64,000 nt of DNA from Nepenthes gracilis (lineage: Eukaryota; Streptophyta; Magnoliopsida; Caryophyllales; Nepenthaceae): NCBI GenBank assembly GCA_033239525.1, contig BSYO01000026.1, positions 2,666,001 through 2,730,000 on the forward strand, written 5' to 3'. Below are positions 23,662 to 35,119 of the stretch, piece by piece. The notes beneath the pieces were generated by a model that did not search any database, was not told the origin of the DNA, and saw nothing but the letters and a program-made list of their open reading frames with translations. Position numbers and translations under genes: made by a program. Positions within the stretch are counted from its first letter, which is position 1; every line of letters starts with the position of its first letter.

Positions 23662-25640
23662 TATAACACCCTATTTCTAAGTAATTGATTTTGATGTTAT
23701 CAATTTATTTTAGATTAATTTAAAAAATAATTATATAATAAAAATTCAGTCAAAAATTGATTAAGGGTATTGAATTTGAGACTTGATGCATGCTCTAACG
23801 TATTTTAAATAGATTGTGTGATGCTTGAAATAAACTCTATAGCACTCATGTGTAAAAGGGAAAGATTGCTTGCGTATGGGGTTTCAGGCGGCACCTAATG
23901 CACATCTGACCGGCGCGTATATGCTGATTCGTTTATCTTTAAGCTATGTTGTTACTATTTTTGAGCATTTTTTAGTAAAGAAAAGAGAGAAGGAAAAGAA
24001 GAGAGAGGAAGAGGAAGGTGATTTAGAAACTTTGTTTTGTCAAATTAATTAGACTAGAGGATAAATGTGAATATTTTTAAACCTGATCTTTTAATATTTC
24101 AAATTCATCCTTATTTTGTTTTTTTTTTTTTGTGTTTTGAGAGGCATGCATGTAGCTATTTACCTTCTTATTTTGAGTATTATTACATGTATGTAATTTT
24201 TGTCGAAGGTTTTGAGATTTTATTTTGATTTTACTGAGTATTTGATATTTTTTAAATTTATACAAAATAAGTAAATATTTAAAATATTATATTTACATAT
24301 ATGAATATTTATAAAATAAAAATCATAAAAACGTGCATTTGGCATTCTATGTGGCTATCTATGTTTATAATTTAGATTATACTCTATTTTGTTATTTGAT
24401 TCGATATTTATACTTTTTACATGATACAAAATTTTATATTTGTACACTTTCAAAGTAAAAATTTTATACTTTTATAACAGGGGGATAAGTTTTAGATATT
24501 TGTTATAGAATATTTTGATTTAGTATTTTGTTAAGAACTATTATAAAAATTAAAACAAAATTAATATATTTAAATATATTAACATATTTAGACAGAGTTG
24601 AGGGTTGCACTTATTATTTATAAATAATAAAAGAAAAAAACATTTAACACCATTTATAGAAAAAATATATAAATGACCCGTTTATATGTTTAAATAGTAG
24701 TAATTTTACCTAAATATATAAAAAGTATGTGTAACCCTTCTTTAAAATTAATCTTTTGATATGTTTCAGATTTTTGTTATTCTTTTATATCTTATTGGAC
24801 ATTTGAGATGTTTGACCTTGACATTTGAAGGATTTGCTTGATACTTGAATTTATTCGATTTTGGTATTTTATGATTTTGATTTCGAGACTTTGGACGATG
24901 TATATTTGGATTATATGGCATATGTATACAATTTATTAATTTTGGGTATAAATTTACATTTAAATATTGAATAATTAGAGGTTTGATATGGTTGGATATT
25001 TGACATGTTCGACCATTAATTTGTATCGGATTTTTTGTACATATTTTATTATTTTTTTTCTTTGTTTTAATTTATGGATATATTTATTTTTTTATATATT
25101 AACACTTATTGAGCATTTGATCGATAACTTTATTGTTTTTACCCCTTTTAGACTAGAGAATTATAGATTACTTGCAATAAATTTGGATAAGAATATTTAG
25201 AGAGGTCTTATTTATACCTTATGATTTTTAGATTTGTAATTGAGTTCGTATGTGTATTTTGAGTTTTTGGAGGAGATTATATACAGGTTAATATCAGTAT
25301 ATTGTATCTTAATGGAAACATTCTGAATTTCTTTGGCATCGGAATTGTAATATTTTATGATTTATACAGGATCAGAGTCAAGATTTCTTTTGTTGTGTTT
25401 GAACTGTCATTTTTCTTACAATTTGTATAATAGGTAATAGTCAGTAGTTGAGAGTCTGGATAGATAATTCAAAATTATCATGTAAACTTGTCATGACTAT
25501 TAAATATATTTTGATTTTTGTCACGTCCGACCCAATATTAGTATTTGTATTTAAGTATATCTCTTAATGGTTAGGGATTTATTTCAAAGTTATAAATTAT
25601 TGTCATTATTTATTACCTTCTTTTGGGTCGAGATTGTGAC
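23662..25640 (+). repeat. gypsy LTR, unit 2
   Basis: A purine tract AAGGAAGAAAAG precedes TATAACACCCTATTTC as in unit 1. The sequence follows unit 1 closely to 24845, skips the extra 2.4 kb, and resumes at TTTTGGTATTTTATGATT near 24860. The 3' end is approximate. Confidence 0.65.
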
Positions 25641-26015
25641 ATTAAAAAGCCTAAGTTCTTGAATGAGATGCATAGGACATATGAGAAGTTCGAGACAACC
25701 CAAAAAGATCATCAAAAGCTGGAAACCCCGAGCTTCTCAATGTATTTTTGTAACATCCGACCTGAGATTAGTATTTGTATTTAGGTGTATCTCTTAACGG
25801 TTAGGGATTTATTTCAAAATTATAAATTATTATCATTATTTATTACCTTCTTTTGGGTTAAGATCATGACATTAAAAAGTCTAGGTTCTTGGACAGGATG
25901 CACAGGACATATGAGAAATTCAAGGCAACTAAAAAGATGATCAAAAGCTACAAAACCCAGGCTCCCCCTCAAGGTAGCGTCAAACTACTATCGCCTTGTC
26001 AGCGGTCGGACTAGA
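25518..26015. repeat. Dimer of a 230-bp unit at the end of gypsy unit 2
   Basis: This is the counterpart of the 22078-22565 dimer, with ATTAGTATTTGTATTTA at 25537 and 25767. It ends with GGACTAGATGGCTAGAG near 26007-26023, sharing CTAGATGG with the left edge of the duplicated block. Confidence 0.75.
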
Positions 26016-26023
26016 TGGCTAGA

Positions 26024-27049
26024 GCTGACCAGCTGATTCTGAAATAAGATTTAATCGTAAAGTGAATCAAACAACATTCATTAAATAAGTGGACTCGACA
26101 ATAAACCTTCAATCTAACTATTTATTAGCTTCTTTTTCTCTTTTTTTCTTTGTGACTTTATCTACTTATAAGAGACTTGTTGGGAGCATTCTTTACGTAA
26201 CGAATTTCCATTCCGTTCAAATATTACTTACACTTCCAATATATGAAGAATTGATCGGCCAAATTTTATAAACAAGCCAAGACGATCTAACTTATAAGCT
26301 ACAATTTAGATTTTGTGATATATCAAAATTTCACCGAAAAGAGATTGATTTTTGTCTAGATAATATTTTCTTCGGCATTATCATCAAATGATGAAAAAGG
26401 GAATAACTTAGCTATTTTTCTAGCTGTATTATTGGGAATCCACCTTATAGTTCAGAGTGTATGTATCAAACTGGCAGGTCGACTTCCCAAGTGACTTGGC
26501 AATAGAAAATGTACAATAGAAGAGTCATGTCATATCTTTTGGTTTAGTGTCTTGTTTAATTATTTAAAAGTAAAATATTTTTTAAATAAATTATATATTT
26601 TTGTTGAAATTGAGGGATCTCTAATATTAATTTTTTATTTTTAAATAAATAATTATAGTTTAATTATTATAAATCAAATAATTTTAACTAATTTTTTAAT
26701 TTTTTAAAAAATTAGACAGATTATAATTATCCATTTAAAAACAGACGGCCAAAATATGAAGAATGAGCTTTTCTATTTCTTCATAATATTCACGTTCTAA
26801 GAGCTACTACCACGTAGTCAATACATGTAAAAAGATATTAGGATCTAGATAACAAAAATCAAGCACATAATTCCCAATAATCAAAGTCAAGAACATGCAA
26901 CAAAGATCAGAACATGCAATTCCAAGTAGAAAACTACATGTATTTCAAGAGCTACCCTTAACAGATTTTTACCACTAAGAGGAAAATCAACTTACATTAA
27001 ATGGTTACGACGAACAAACTCATAATGTTTGAGCTCGTCCATAGGAAAG
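26024..27049. other. Intergenic DNA, no gene seen
   Basis: AT-rich sequence without recognised domains. Short frames near 26089-26271 are Leu/Phe/Ile rich and look like chance. Confidence 0.5.
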
Positions 27050-27605
27050 CTCAGATGGGATTTTCTTGTCTTTTGTCGGGGTGCACGCAGCATGCTCATT
27101 CACATGGGGATTGCGTGACTTGTCTTGATCTCAAGTCTTTCGAGTTTGGGTCGAGATATATTATCAAAATTGGTTCAAATACGAGCTCAGATGGAGATTT
27201 TCTTATCTTTTGTCGGGTGCACGCAGCATGCCCATTCACACAAGGATTGTGTGACTTGGCTTGATCTCAAGTCTTTCGAGTTCGGGTCGAGATATATTAT
27301 GAAAATTGGTTCAAATACGAGCTCAAATGGGATTTTCTTATCTTTTGTCGGGGTGCACGCAGCATGCCCATTCACACGGGGATTGCATGACTTGGCTTGA
27401 TCTCAAGTCTTTCGAGTTCGGGTCGAGATATATTATGAAAATTGGTTCAAATACGTGCAGATAACCTATAATTGAATATTGCATGACTTGGCTTCAAGTC
27501 TTTATCCGATATAGGATGGTCCCAAACCGGCATGCTAAAGATTGTGTGACTTGGCTTGTTTTTGGTCGGGTCGAGATATATTATAAAAATTGGTTCAAAT
27601 ATGAA
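27050..27605. repeat. Tandem array: three 136-bp units plus a broken fourth
   Basis: GTGCACGCAGCATGC occurs at 27082, 27217 and 27353 (spacing 135-136 bp). Each unit also holds ATTTTCTT.TCTTTTGTCGGG, ATCTCAAGTCTTTCGAGTT and GGGTCGAGATATATTAT. After 27456 degraded pieces of the unit recur up to about 27605. Confidence 0.88.
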
Positions 27606-28255
27606 AATGCCAAGCCAATGGTTCATGAGCAAAAGCCCACAGCCCGAATGCAATAGGAAAAAGGTTATCCCTATATGAAGTACCAGGTTGTTAATGCTTA
27701 TATAAAAAAGTTATTAACCTTTTAGAAGATTATTATGGGAGTGGAGTTTTTGTTTTTTCCAACGATAAATAAGACTCTACTTTTCTACCTTATACAATTA
27801 GTTTAAAAAAAATCAAGGAAATAATATTAAATAATATTATTTAAATAAATAGTTTTATTAAATTTTTCCAACGATAAATATACTTTTAAATTTAATAATC
27901 GAAATATATAAATAATATTATTTAAATAAAAGTTTTAAAAATATAATTATTTAATAATCAATATATATATATTATTTAAAAATTTAAAAATATAATTATA
28001 TTTAATAATTGATAGATATTTTCCAACGAGGAGGTGGCTTAAAATCACCGGTCATCATCGAAGCTCACCTCAAAACACAATGGGCTACTAGAGAAAGCCA
28101 AATCAAAATGTGATATGTTTTTAGTCAAATAAATGCTAAAAATAGTTAATAGGCATATTATCTGTTAACATATTTTATGATTGTGTTTAATTATTTGTTG
28201 GTGAAACTTTCACTATCTTAAATATTTACAACAGATTCATATCCGATATTCACCG
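27606..28255. other. Very AT-rich DNA with a repeated TTTTTCCAACGATAAATA-like phrase
   Basis: TTTTTCCAACGATAAATA-like phrases occur near 27756 and 27866, separated by AT-rich filler with many AATATTATTTAAATAA runs. No gene is seen. Confidence 0.4.
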
Positions 28256-29860
28256 ATATACAATACCCAATATCCACATTTACCTAGCACTTGCCTTGCG
28301 TCCAAGTGCAATTTTCAATATATTTACACACGAGGCGTGCCCGATCCAAGCCAAGGCGCCATTTCCCAACAGGCAACATTTGAAGAGCACTTGAGGAGCC
28401 ATTTACCAAGAGCCAGTGCCCGAGGTGCACCTTGGCACTATTTGCTGAGTGCTAGTACTTGATGTGCGCCCCATTGCATTTGAGCAGCGCTAGAACATTG
28501 TGGCGCACATTTTTAAATGGTCATATTTTTTAGCCTAATTTTTTAAATCTAATTATATATAGCCACCTTTTTCTCTTTGTGGAGACTACTAGAAAATATT
28601 TTTTACGGCTGCTCAGTGCAAAAATGCTCCCTTTTACATTTGTTAAGTGCTCCAATTTGAGAAAACTCACCATCGATTATTGTGCTTCAACTCTAAAATT
28701 TTCTCACATTCTCTATTTTATCCTACACACATTTTCCTACCTATTAACCTTTGTAAGAGACATGAGTAGAGTAAAAATTGGGATTTAGTGGTATACGGAT
28801 ATTCGGCGGCTCATGAAGGAAAATTGACAAAAAGACCGAAGGTATCCGATTCCATTGCCAGACAAATCTAATAAATTTCTCGATATGAAAATCAATTGGC
28901 TAATGGCTAAGTTAATACGTTTGTACCATTTGATTCGTAAATTGACTTTTTTAATGCATTCTTTTTAGTAGTTGTAGAAGCTCGAAGAATTTTACTTAAT
29001 AACCGTGAGTTATTGAAATTTTCTTTTATTATCAAAATTGTGCATTGATTATTATTACTTATGGTTCTTATATTTTATATGCTTTTAATTGTTTATTTCA
29101 TTTAGATCTGAATATATTCCAGTTGAACAAGTTGTGCTTTGGGACTCCATTGTCCATTTCAATAGTGGTGGAGGCATGACCTATGTGCTATGATAGCTTG
29201 GTTGTGCATGCGTTGACCCCTGGCTGTGTTGGGCCGATATGTTTTTTTTACTTTTTTCTTTAGGGTAAAACAAATTTCAAGCCGAGTCGGGTCATGCCCA
29301 GTAGAGAAATAGGCACGACTTGGGGTTGTGCTGCCAAACAAATCTCAAGCCGTGAGATAGTTGCAGGATTCAGGCTCGAATGACATTCGCTTATGCATTA
29401 CTCAGAAAGGAAGCCAGATGCCACTCATTCTTTTGGCCATCATGATGCATTAAGATTTCATAACCAATATGATGATAAAAATCTTAAGATACACACCATT
29501 TCTTCTGTTACTTTCATCTTACATTTACTGTCATGAAAAGCTCACAAAGTAATATTATGACTTGCTCAATGAAAATGCAATGGAGACATTAAAGCAATGC
29601 TCATATTATCACATTGAAATGGCTAAACAGGAAAAAGCACGGATGTCATAAACTATTCCATAGACATTGATTTCCTTATGAAATTAATAATTTGAAGTAT
29701 CAACTAAAATTTCTACACTTCCAAAATTATAAGCTTTCTCAAGTTATACAAATTATATATAAAGAAGCACCGTATTCAAGCCCAAGCAGCAAGTTTATGA
29801 CTAACATTTAAGCAAAATGTAATTTTATGAACTTTCATAATTGATTTTAAATAATTAAAA
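28256..29860. other. Intergenic DNA with LTR-like fragments
   Basis: 28340-28520 has repeated GTGC/CGAGGTGCAC phrases like those in the gypsy LTR at 12840-13480, suggesting an old LTR piece. 29270-29340 has CAAGCCGAGTCGGGTCATGC, a repeat-like GC patch. No gene is supported. Confidence 0.35.
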
Positions 29861-29869
29861 TCGTCTCAA

Positions 29870-30120
29870 TTGCCTCTTGAGCTGAATCTAGGCCCTGTTA
29901 GCTTTTGATTACCAACTTTTTTTTAACCTACCAGAGATTCAAATAGTGCCATACCAATGTATGATTGATAATTATTAGTGTAAGATTTGGCCAACCAATC
30001 CCGAGAATAAGTAGCTCTAATGGTAATAAGGTGTGGGAATTAACAATCACCAAAATAATACCATGTTTCTAATTGTTGGTAAACCCATAATAAAGTCCAT
30101 AGCAATAGGCTCTTATTTTT
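29870..30120 (-). pseudogene. gypsy integrase scrap
   Basis: The minus strand reads PIAMDFIMGLPTIRN near 30102-30058, the first-Asp segment of the Ty3/gypsy integrase core. Further on it reads WLAKSYTNNYQSYIGMALFESL, close to the later family segment 'LAEF.YNNSYQ.SIGM.PFEALYG'. The core between is missing, so this is a shortened remnant just downstream of PLAC8 copy 2. Confidence 0.5.
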
Positions 30121-30268
30121 AGAAAGGTCTTAAACCCCTCTTTTAGAAAGATAGGCTCTTAGGAAGCCTTCACATCTGTACTCAAATGGCATAAAAGATA
30201 TTACACTAAAGAGAATAATTAAACAAATTATTGAATATTTTTAAAATATATTACAATAAAATTAATAA

Positions 30269-30274
30269 TTTATT
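30269..30274 (-). promoter_or_regulatory. Possible polyadenylation signal, PLAC8 copy 2
   Basis: AATAAA on the minus strand, about 47 nt past the stop, in a 3' flank that is conserved with copy 1. Confidence 0.35.
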
Positions 30275-30320
30275 CAACATTTTATAAAGCTCGGAACAAG
30301 CAGGTTTTTGAGCTCTAGAT

Positions 30321-31915
30321 CTATCTGTGCATACCATCGGGTGCCATCGGAGCAGTCGCCATTGCCACGACTTGATTCTGTTTCATTAAGTTACCTTCCC
30401 ACCCTAAAATATGTTCAAGACAATTGTCACTATCACTCATCCAAATTAGTGGAAATTACTATTTAACTTTTTCTCAATCTCATTGCAAATTTCTATTTTT
30501 CTAAAAAAAGTCATCATAATTTTTAATTTAGCGCTGATTTTTTATTATTATGAAAAAATTCATTGGGTCATCATATATCAGTTTTGTTGCTATTATTTTA
30601 AAAACCCCTAAAATAATAGTTAACATCCCACAAAATTAATAAAAAATTGAGAATATTTTTTTCATGAAGAAAAAAGATTAAGATGTGATAATCAAAATAC
30701 TTGGAAAAGTTGAGAAAGATGTACCAAGAGAAGGTTCAAATCCATGGTGTTGGAGCTCACGGTACTCCTGGATCATAGCACAACACTCGCACCAGCAATG
30801 GATGCAAAAGTCACCGCAGCTGCTTGCTGGGATTCCATACTGTTGTTTAATCTTTGAACGATAGGTGCAAGAGTATATAAATTGGCAACCCGTTAAGGCT
30901 AAAATTAGCGCATATAGGGCCCCGCTCACGCCACAAGCTGTGCCAATAAACAACAATATATTAATGATATCTTAGGGGAGATATCGGAAAAATTAGTAGC
31001 AGTGTCATCAATTTTGATTGGAGGTTTGGCTTAAAATTGATTTCAGTTTCACTTCAACAGGCTGACAGATTTTGCCAATGGTGCAATTGATATTGGCAGA
31101 AGTGAAAAGAGACATTTTCATTTTCAGTATAATAAATCATGACAATGTCAATTAACTAAAACAGATCAAATTGTTATTATATATTAGAATAAAATTTTAA
31201 ATATATCAGTAAATTATTACTTTGACAGTATTTATAGAATTTGAAATGCATAATATAGTCAGAAAGTGATGCTAAAGAATTGACTCCTTTAAGAGCCCCG
31301 TAAAATGCTCAGCTATGCTCGTGTGAAAGCTTGTTAACTGTCTCTTTATTATCTAATGAATGCCTCATTTATCAGGTCAGGTATGAGCTCGTTTAATGCA
31401 ACAGATAGGGCTCCTTTATGAGCCAAACATGAGTCGCGCCAGGCGGGAAAGAACCCTAACCCGAGTCAGGTTCAATCCAATATCAAAAAATGGTCACGAG
31501 ATTCAGATTTAAATCTAATGAACTTACATGATGTTCCTTTATCAGCAATTTCAGCAATACGTCCGAAAGTAATGCAAGGACACCAGCATGTCAAGCAACC
31601 TATGAAGAAGACGAAGAAGAACAAACGATTCAGAATTTGAAGACAGGCAATCTTTTATGTTTATATTAAAATAAACACTAAAAATAAAATCGAAGAGAGA
31701 GAAAAAGAGAGAGAGAGTTCTAAATCAATTTCAAAAAGACCTAAAAGTTAGGGATTTATCAATAATCAGCACTTACAGAGAGGGACGTCGGAGCAGCAGT
31801 CACAAAGGCCGGTAGACCATTGGCCTTGAGCTCCGCCAGCTTGATACTGAGGAAGTGGAGGATACGACGCAGAGTATGGCTGATTCACTGGAATTCCGGT
31901 CGCCGGCAGCTTCAT
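30321..31915 (-). CDS. PLAC8-family protein (PCR / FW2.2-like), copy 2
   Basis: Exons 31915-31777, 31599-31528, 30937-30725 and 30403-30321 give 168 codons with intact GT-AG borders. The protein starts [14 protein letters not shown] and has CCLTCWCPC at residues 47-55, matching the family CCxxxxCPC motif with the Trp usual in PCR proteins. Its hydrophobic segment is [19 protein letters not shown]. In the C-terminal cysteine cluster residue 114 is Phe where copies 1 and 3 have Cys, and 116 is Ile rather than Thr. The tail [18 protein letters not shown] has four changes from copy 1 (counting the Glu, Met, Lys and Val positions). By hand count 27 of 168 residues differ from copy 1 and 26 from copy 3. 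The expected role is that of the family: a small membrane protein in metal transport or cell-number control. Nothing suggests a pseudogene, but the lost cysteine could alter function. Confidence 0.93.
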
Positions 31916-31992
31916 GGTTCTCCGAATCTTTCAGAAGGCAAATTCCGGCGTGTTCTCAGATAATTGATTGAATAGGACCTCCTAAGCTTTTG

Positions 31993-31998
31993 TATATA
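31993..31998 (-). promoter_or_regulatory. TATA box of PLAC8 copy 2
   Basis: TATATA about 78 bp before the ATG, in the same conserved block as in copies 1 and 3. Confidence 0.55.
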
Positions 31999-32099
31999 GA
32001 GGGATATTAGATCGAAGAGGATGAGATTCAGAAGGAATCAATCAAATCCAGGAAACACCGAAGAAACTTCAACCACCGCGTCGCCGACGGAGTAGTGCG

Positions 32100-32559
32100 T
32101 TCATTTGCTAAATTTCAACCCCAACATTTATTATATTCTCCTCCAGAAAATAATAAATATAGATAATATTATTTTATTTTATTTTGAAATTTGTATCTTA
32201 TAAATATAAATTTTAGTCATTAAATAATAAATATAGATAATATAAATTTATATATTTTGGTTGTGTTAATAGTTGAGAAAATAAATAGAAGTTTTAATTA
32301 TATCTTGATATATAATAAAATGCAACCAAATTAATAATACTATAAAGGTGGACTTTTGATCATTTAAAATAAATAAAAAATCATCGGTATCACTTATAAT
32401 GATGTGATCGTGAATTAGTCTAACTTTGAAGTGATTATTTGCAAAATAAATATCAATTAAGTTTATAGTTAACTTTGGTTTGGATTGATATTTATGCATT
32501 AACTTAGTGTTTAATTTTTGCACTTGTGCTTAATTATATTATTTCTAAACTATTAAAAG
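32100..32559. other. Upstream region of PLAC8 copy 2, shared with copy 3
   Basis: 32130-32265 matches 56170-56305 (CTCCTCCAGAAAATAATAAA and onward). 32270-32400 matches 57630-57750. 32405-32520 matches 61925-62030. In copy 3 these three blocks are pushed apart by two insertions, so this region is the undisturbed arrangement. Confidence 0.65.
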
Positions 32560-33060
32560 TGATGCGTTCCAAAATTCGGATTATTATATAAATTATGAAG
32601 TTACTCGATCTTTTATTGCGGGTCGAATTGGAGCAGGTCTGATCTATATCTCTATTAACCTAGATCCTGCGTACTACAAATAAAAAATAAGAGGTTAGAA
32701 GATTGACGGGACTCACTTTTCGATTTATCATCCAACACTTAAGTCAATAATTTTTCTAAAGAAATAGAAAGATAAGAGGATGTGAGAAAATATAAAGAAG
32801 CTCGTATGCGGGGGGTGTAATAGGTGGACTGAGCTCCTATAATACGTTCAAGCTTTGAGGTGTTCGAAGGGTAAGGATCAGAAGTGTTGCACTTTGTGAG
32901 TGGTTTACTAGGATGCAATTAACGGGGAGTGGCTTAGGAAAGAGGTGAAAGAGTAATGTTAGGAAAAGAGAGTTTGGTTCTTTCTCTACTCTTATTTCTT
33001 GCTTGAGGGTTAATTTAGTCGAAGATCGATCGAACCCTTTTCCTATAAAGACAAAGGATA
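32560..33060 (-). repeat. 3' LTR end of Tat element X
   Basis: Reading the plus strand from 32560, TGATGCGT, ATTAACCTAGATC, ATAAGAGGTTAGAAGATTG and GACGGGACTCAC follow in the same order as the reverse complement of the LTR ending at 54492. That fixes the LTR 3' end at 32560. The other end of the LTR, somewhere above 33060, was not resolved. Confidence 0.65.
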
Positions 33061-34990
33061 TTTGTAATACTTCATGGAGAATGATTTGGCGCCATGGCTC
33101 GTGACAGGTGTTTGGCCAAGATCTGCGACCTGTCCTGATGATGGTTATACCCGTTGTGTTAGTTGTCGGCTTGCAATGGTGATGTGACCGTTGCGGGTCG
33201 TGGCTGACATTGGCTAGACTATTCCAGCATAGATTGATTGAAATTGCTGCCGACATTCGAGCGAGGTAACTATTCAGGGTTGACTTTGATTACCGTTGGC
33301 CAGTGGCTACTGCGCCGGTATTTCCTGCACTGCTAGACCATTGCTGCTAAGTGGGATGGTTGACCTAGGTCTTAGTTGGTTGAGTCACAGAGGCTGTCTG
33401 CTGGTCAAGGCCAATTGTTCCCCAGTGGGCCAACTTGCAGTGGATGGGCTAGCCAGATGGCTTTCTGGGCTTTGCTTTGCATTAGGCCTTGCTGGCAAGT
33501 AGGATAACTGCTGGACCGGTTCGTGTCACAACTGGATCCATCAATAGCCCTCAATGCCAGGAAGCGGGGCCTCTCTAGTTCCAAGCATGTCAAGTGATGG
33601 GACGTTGCCTACAGCACCTGCTCACGTGTCCCTTCCCGAGACGTCTTAGTCAATGGTTCTTGAGGACTACGCACCTTCCCCAGACGTCTTGCAGCTTTCC
33701 ATACAATGAAGCAGGGCTTCGATACCCTATTCGAAAAGATTTTGTTCTGTACCGAGATTCGGCGTTGATTCCTTGCCGGTCATTGGCTTACACATCTTTT
33801 CACTGGGAGCTTTCTAGCCTTCTCTCTCGGCTACAAATGGAGGGGCTTTTTGCTCTTGGCCTCAAGATTTATCTTCATATCAACTAAGTGATGTGAGAGT
33901 CCAAAGTCGTCTTGGACCCTCCAATGCCTTGCATTGGGATCGAATGGAACTTTGGAAGATTTGAGGATGCGCTTGGCCACTCACGGTGTTGCCATTGCTT
34001 TGATTGTTCTCCTGCCGCCCGGACCCTACTCTGGCTGTTCTCGTGCCGCCATGCTTAGTAGCTCAGTTGTAGGGTACTTTTTAATTTCCACCTCTAGTTG
34101 ACGTTCGAACATTCCCTTCCAAAGGATTTTCCCGATGACAAGTATTTCCTGGAATTCTTTCGGAACTGGGGAAGTGGCCTCGCCCTTGGTCTCTTCTTTG
34201 GTGGTCATCGTTAATCCTTGTTGGAGGTGGAGCCTTCGGATGGAAAGCTTCTCTGACATTGGTGGAGGTGTTTTATTCATCCTTGTCAGAGAATTGCTTC
34301 CCATTCACCTCCTACGGCGCCTAGTTTCCGGTCGGGACATGCAATGGGTAGGTAGACAAAGTTCGAGTGGCGTTTCACCCACGGCTATCTCCCCTACACG
34401 TGACTTTCCCGAACCTATTTCTAGGCGTGCGCTATTGATTTTTTGCTCAATGTATTTTGTATTATTTTTTCTACCATGTACTTTTGTTGATATAAGTTTT
34501 GTACTTTGTAAAAAAGTTAATGAATGAAATCACCGAGTATTTACCTTTCTCCGGAGCCTCTAGAATCTTGTTTTCTTATCTTCTTGGGTGACTTAATGAG
34601 CGAAGCGTCTTCCTACCGTTGAGTGTGACCTGCCTTCTAGAAGTTAGATGGACAGGGCAGCTGGAAGCTCAGTTTTTCGATGACTAGCCTCTCGATCAGC
34701 CGTCCCAAGCACTCAGCTGGGAGGCCAGCTAGGCAGATCAATGTCGAGCCAACTAGGGCCATGCATGGTTTGCTTTTTGCCCTAAAAAATGGGACATCAG
34801 AGGGTCACAGTCTTGTCCATCAAAACATCACTGCGCATTAATGGTGGTGATAGACGCTACGCCGTCAGGTCATGATGACACTTTTAGCGAAAAGACATAA
34901 CGTTATGTGATGATGCCACATGTTATTACCGATGTAGAGGTGTGTCACTTTGTTGCCTTCATACAACACTGTTTCAGGTGGGTGATTTGC
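33061..34990. other. Element X, LTR remainder and untranslated region
   Basis: This GC-richer DNA belongs to element X by position and composition. It has short open frames on both strands (33296-33502, 33594-33887, 34135-34527 on plus) without recognisable domains. Near 34490-34545 there is an A/T-rich end-like segment resembling the 3' ends of the antisense units at 36040-36120. Confidence 0.4.
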
Positions 34991-34991
34991 C

Positions 34992-34999
34992 TATTTAAA
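34992..34999 (+). promoter_or_regulatory. TATA-like box of antisense unit 1 in element X
   Basis: TATTTAAA lies about 100 bp before the start of the antisense frame. Upstream is CCACATGTTATTA, similar to promoter blocks of the other antisense units (near 36400 and, on the minus strand, near 51270). Confidence 0.45.
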
Positions 35000-35119
35000 C
35001 GCTAGCCCCCAAGCCGTTTCTTGATCTTTTCGAAGGCGTCCTTGCTCTAATCAACTACACTTCTTTGCTAATTTGGGTAACTCCCAAATGGCTTCCCATA
35101 GCGTGTGAGCCATCCGATC

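Noticed and set aside
27001..27400. Repeated short frames with Cys-containing segments
   Set aside because: They are frames of the 136-bp tandem repeat.
33296..34527. Several plus- and minus-strand frames up to 130 codons in element X
   Set aside because: No domain is recognisable and frames overlap on both strands in GC-richer retroelement DNA.
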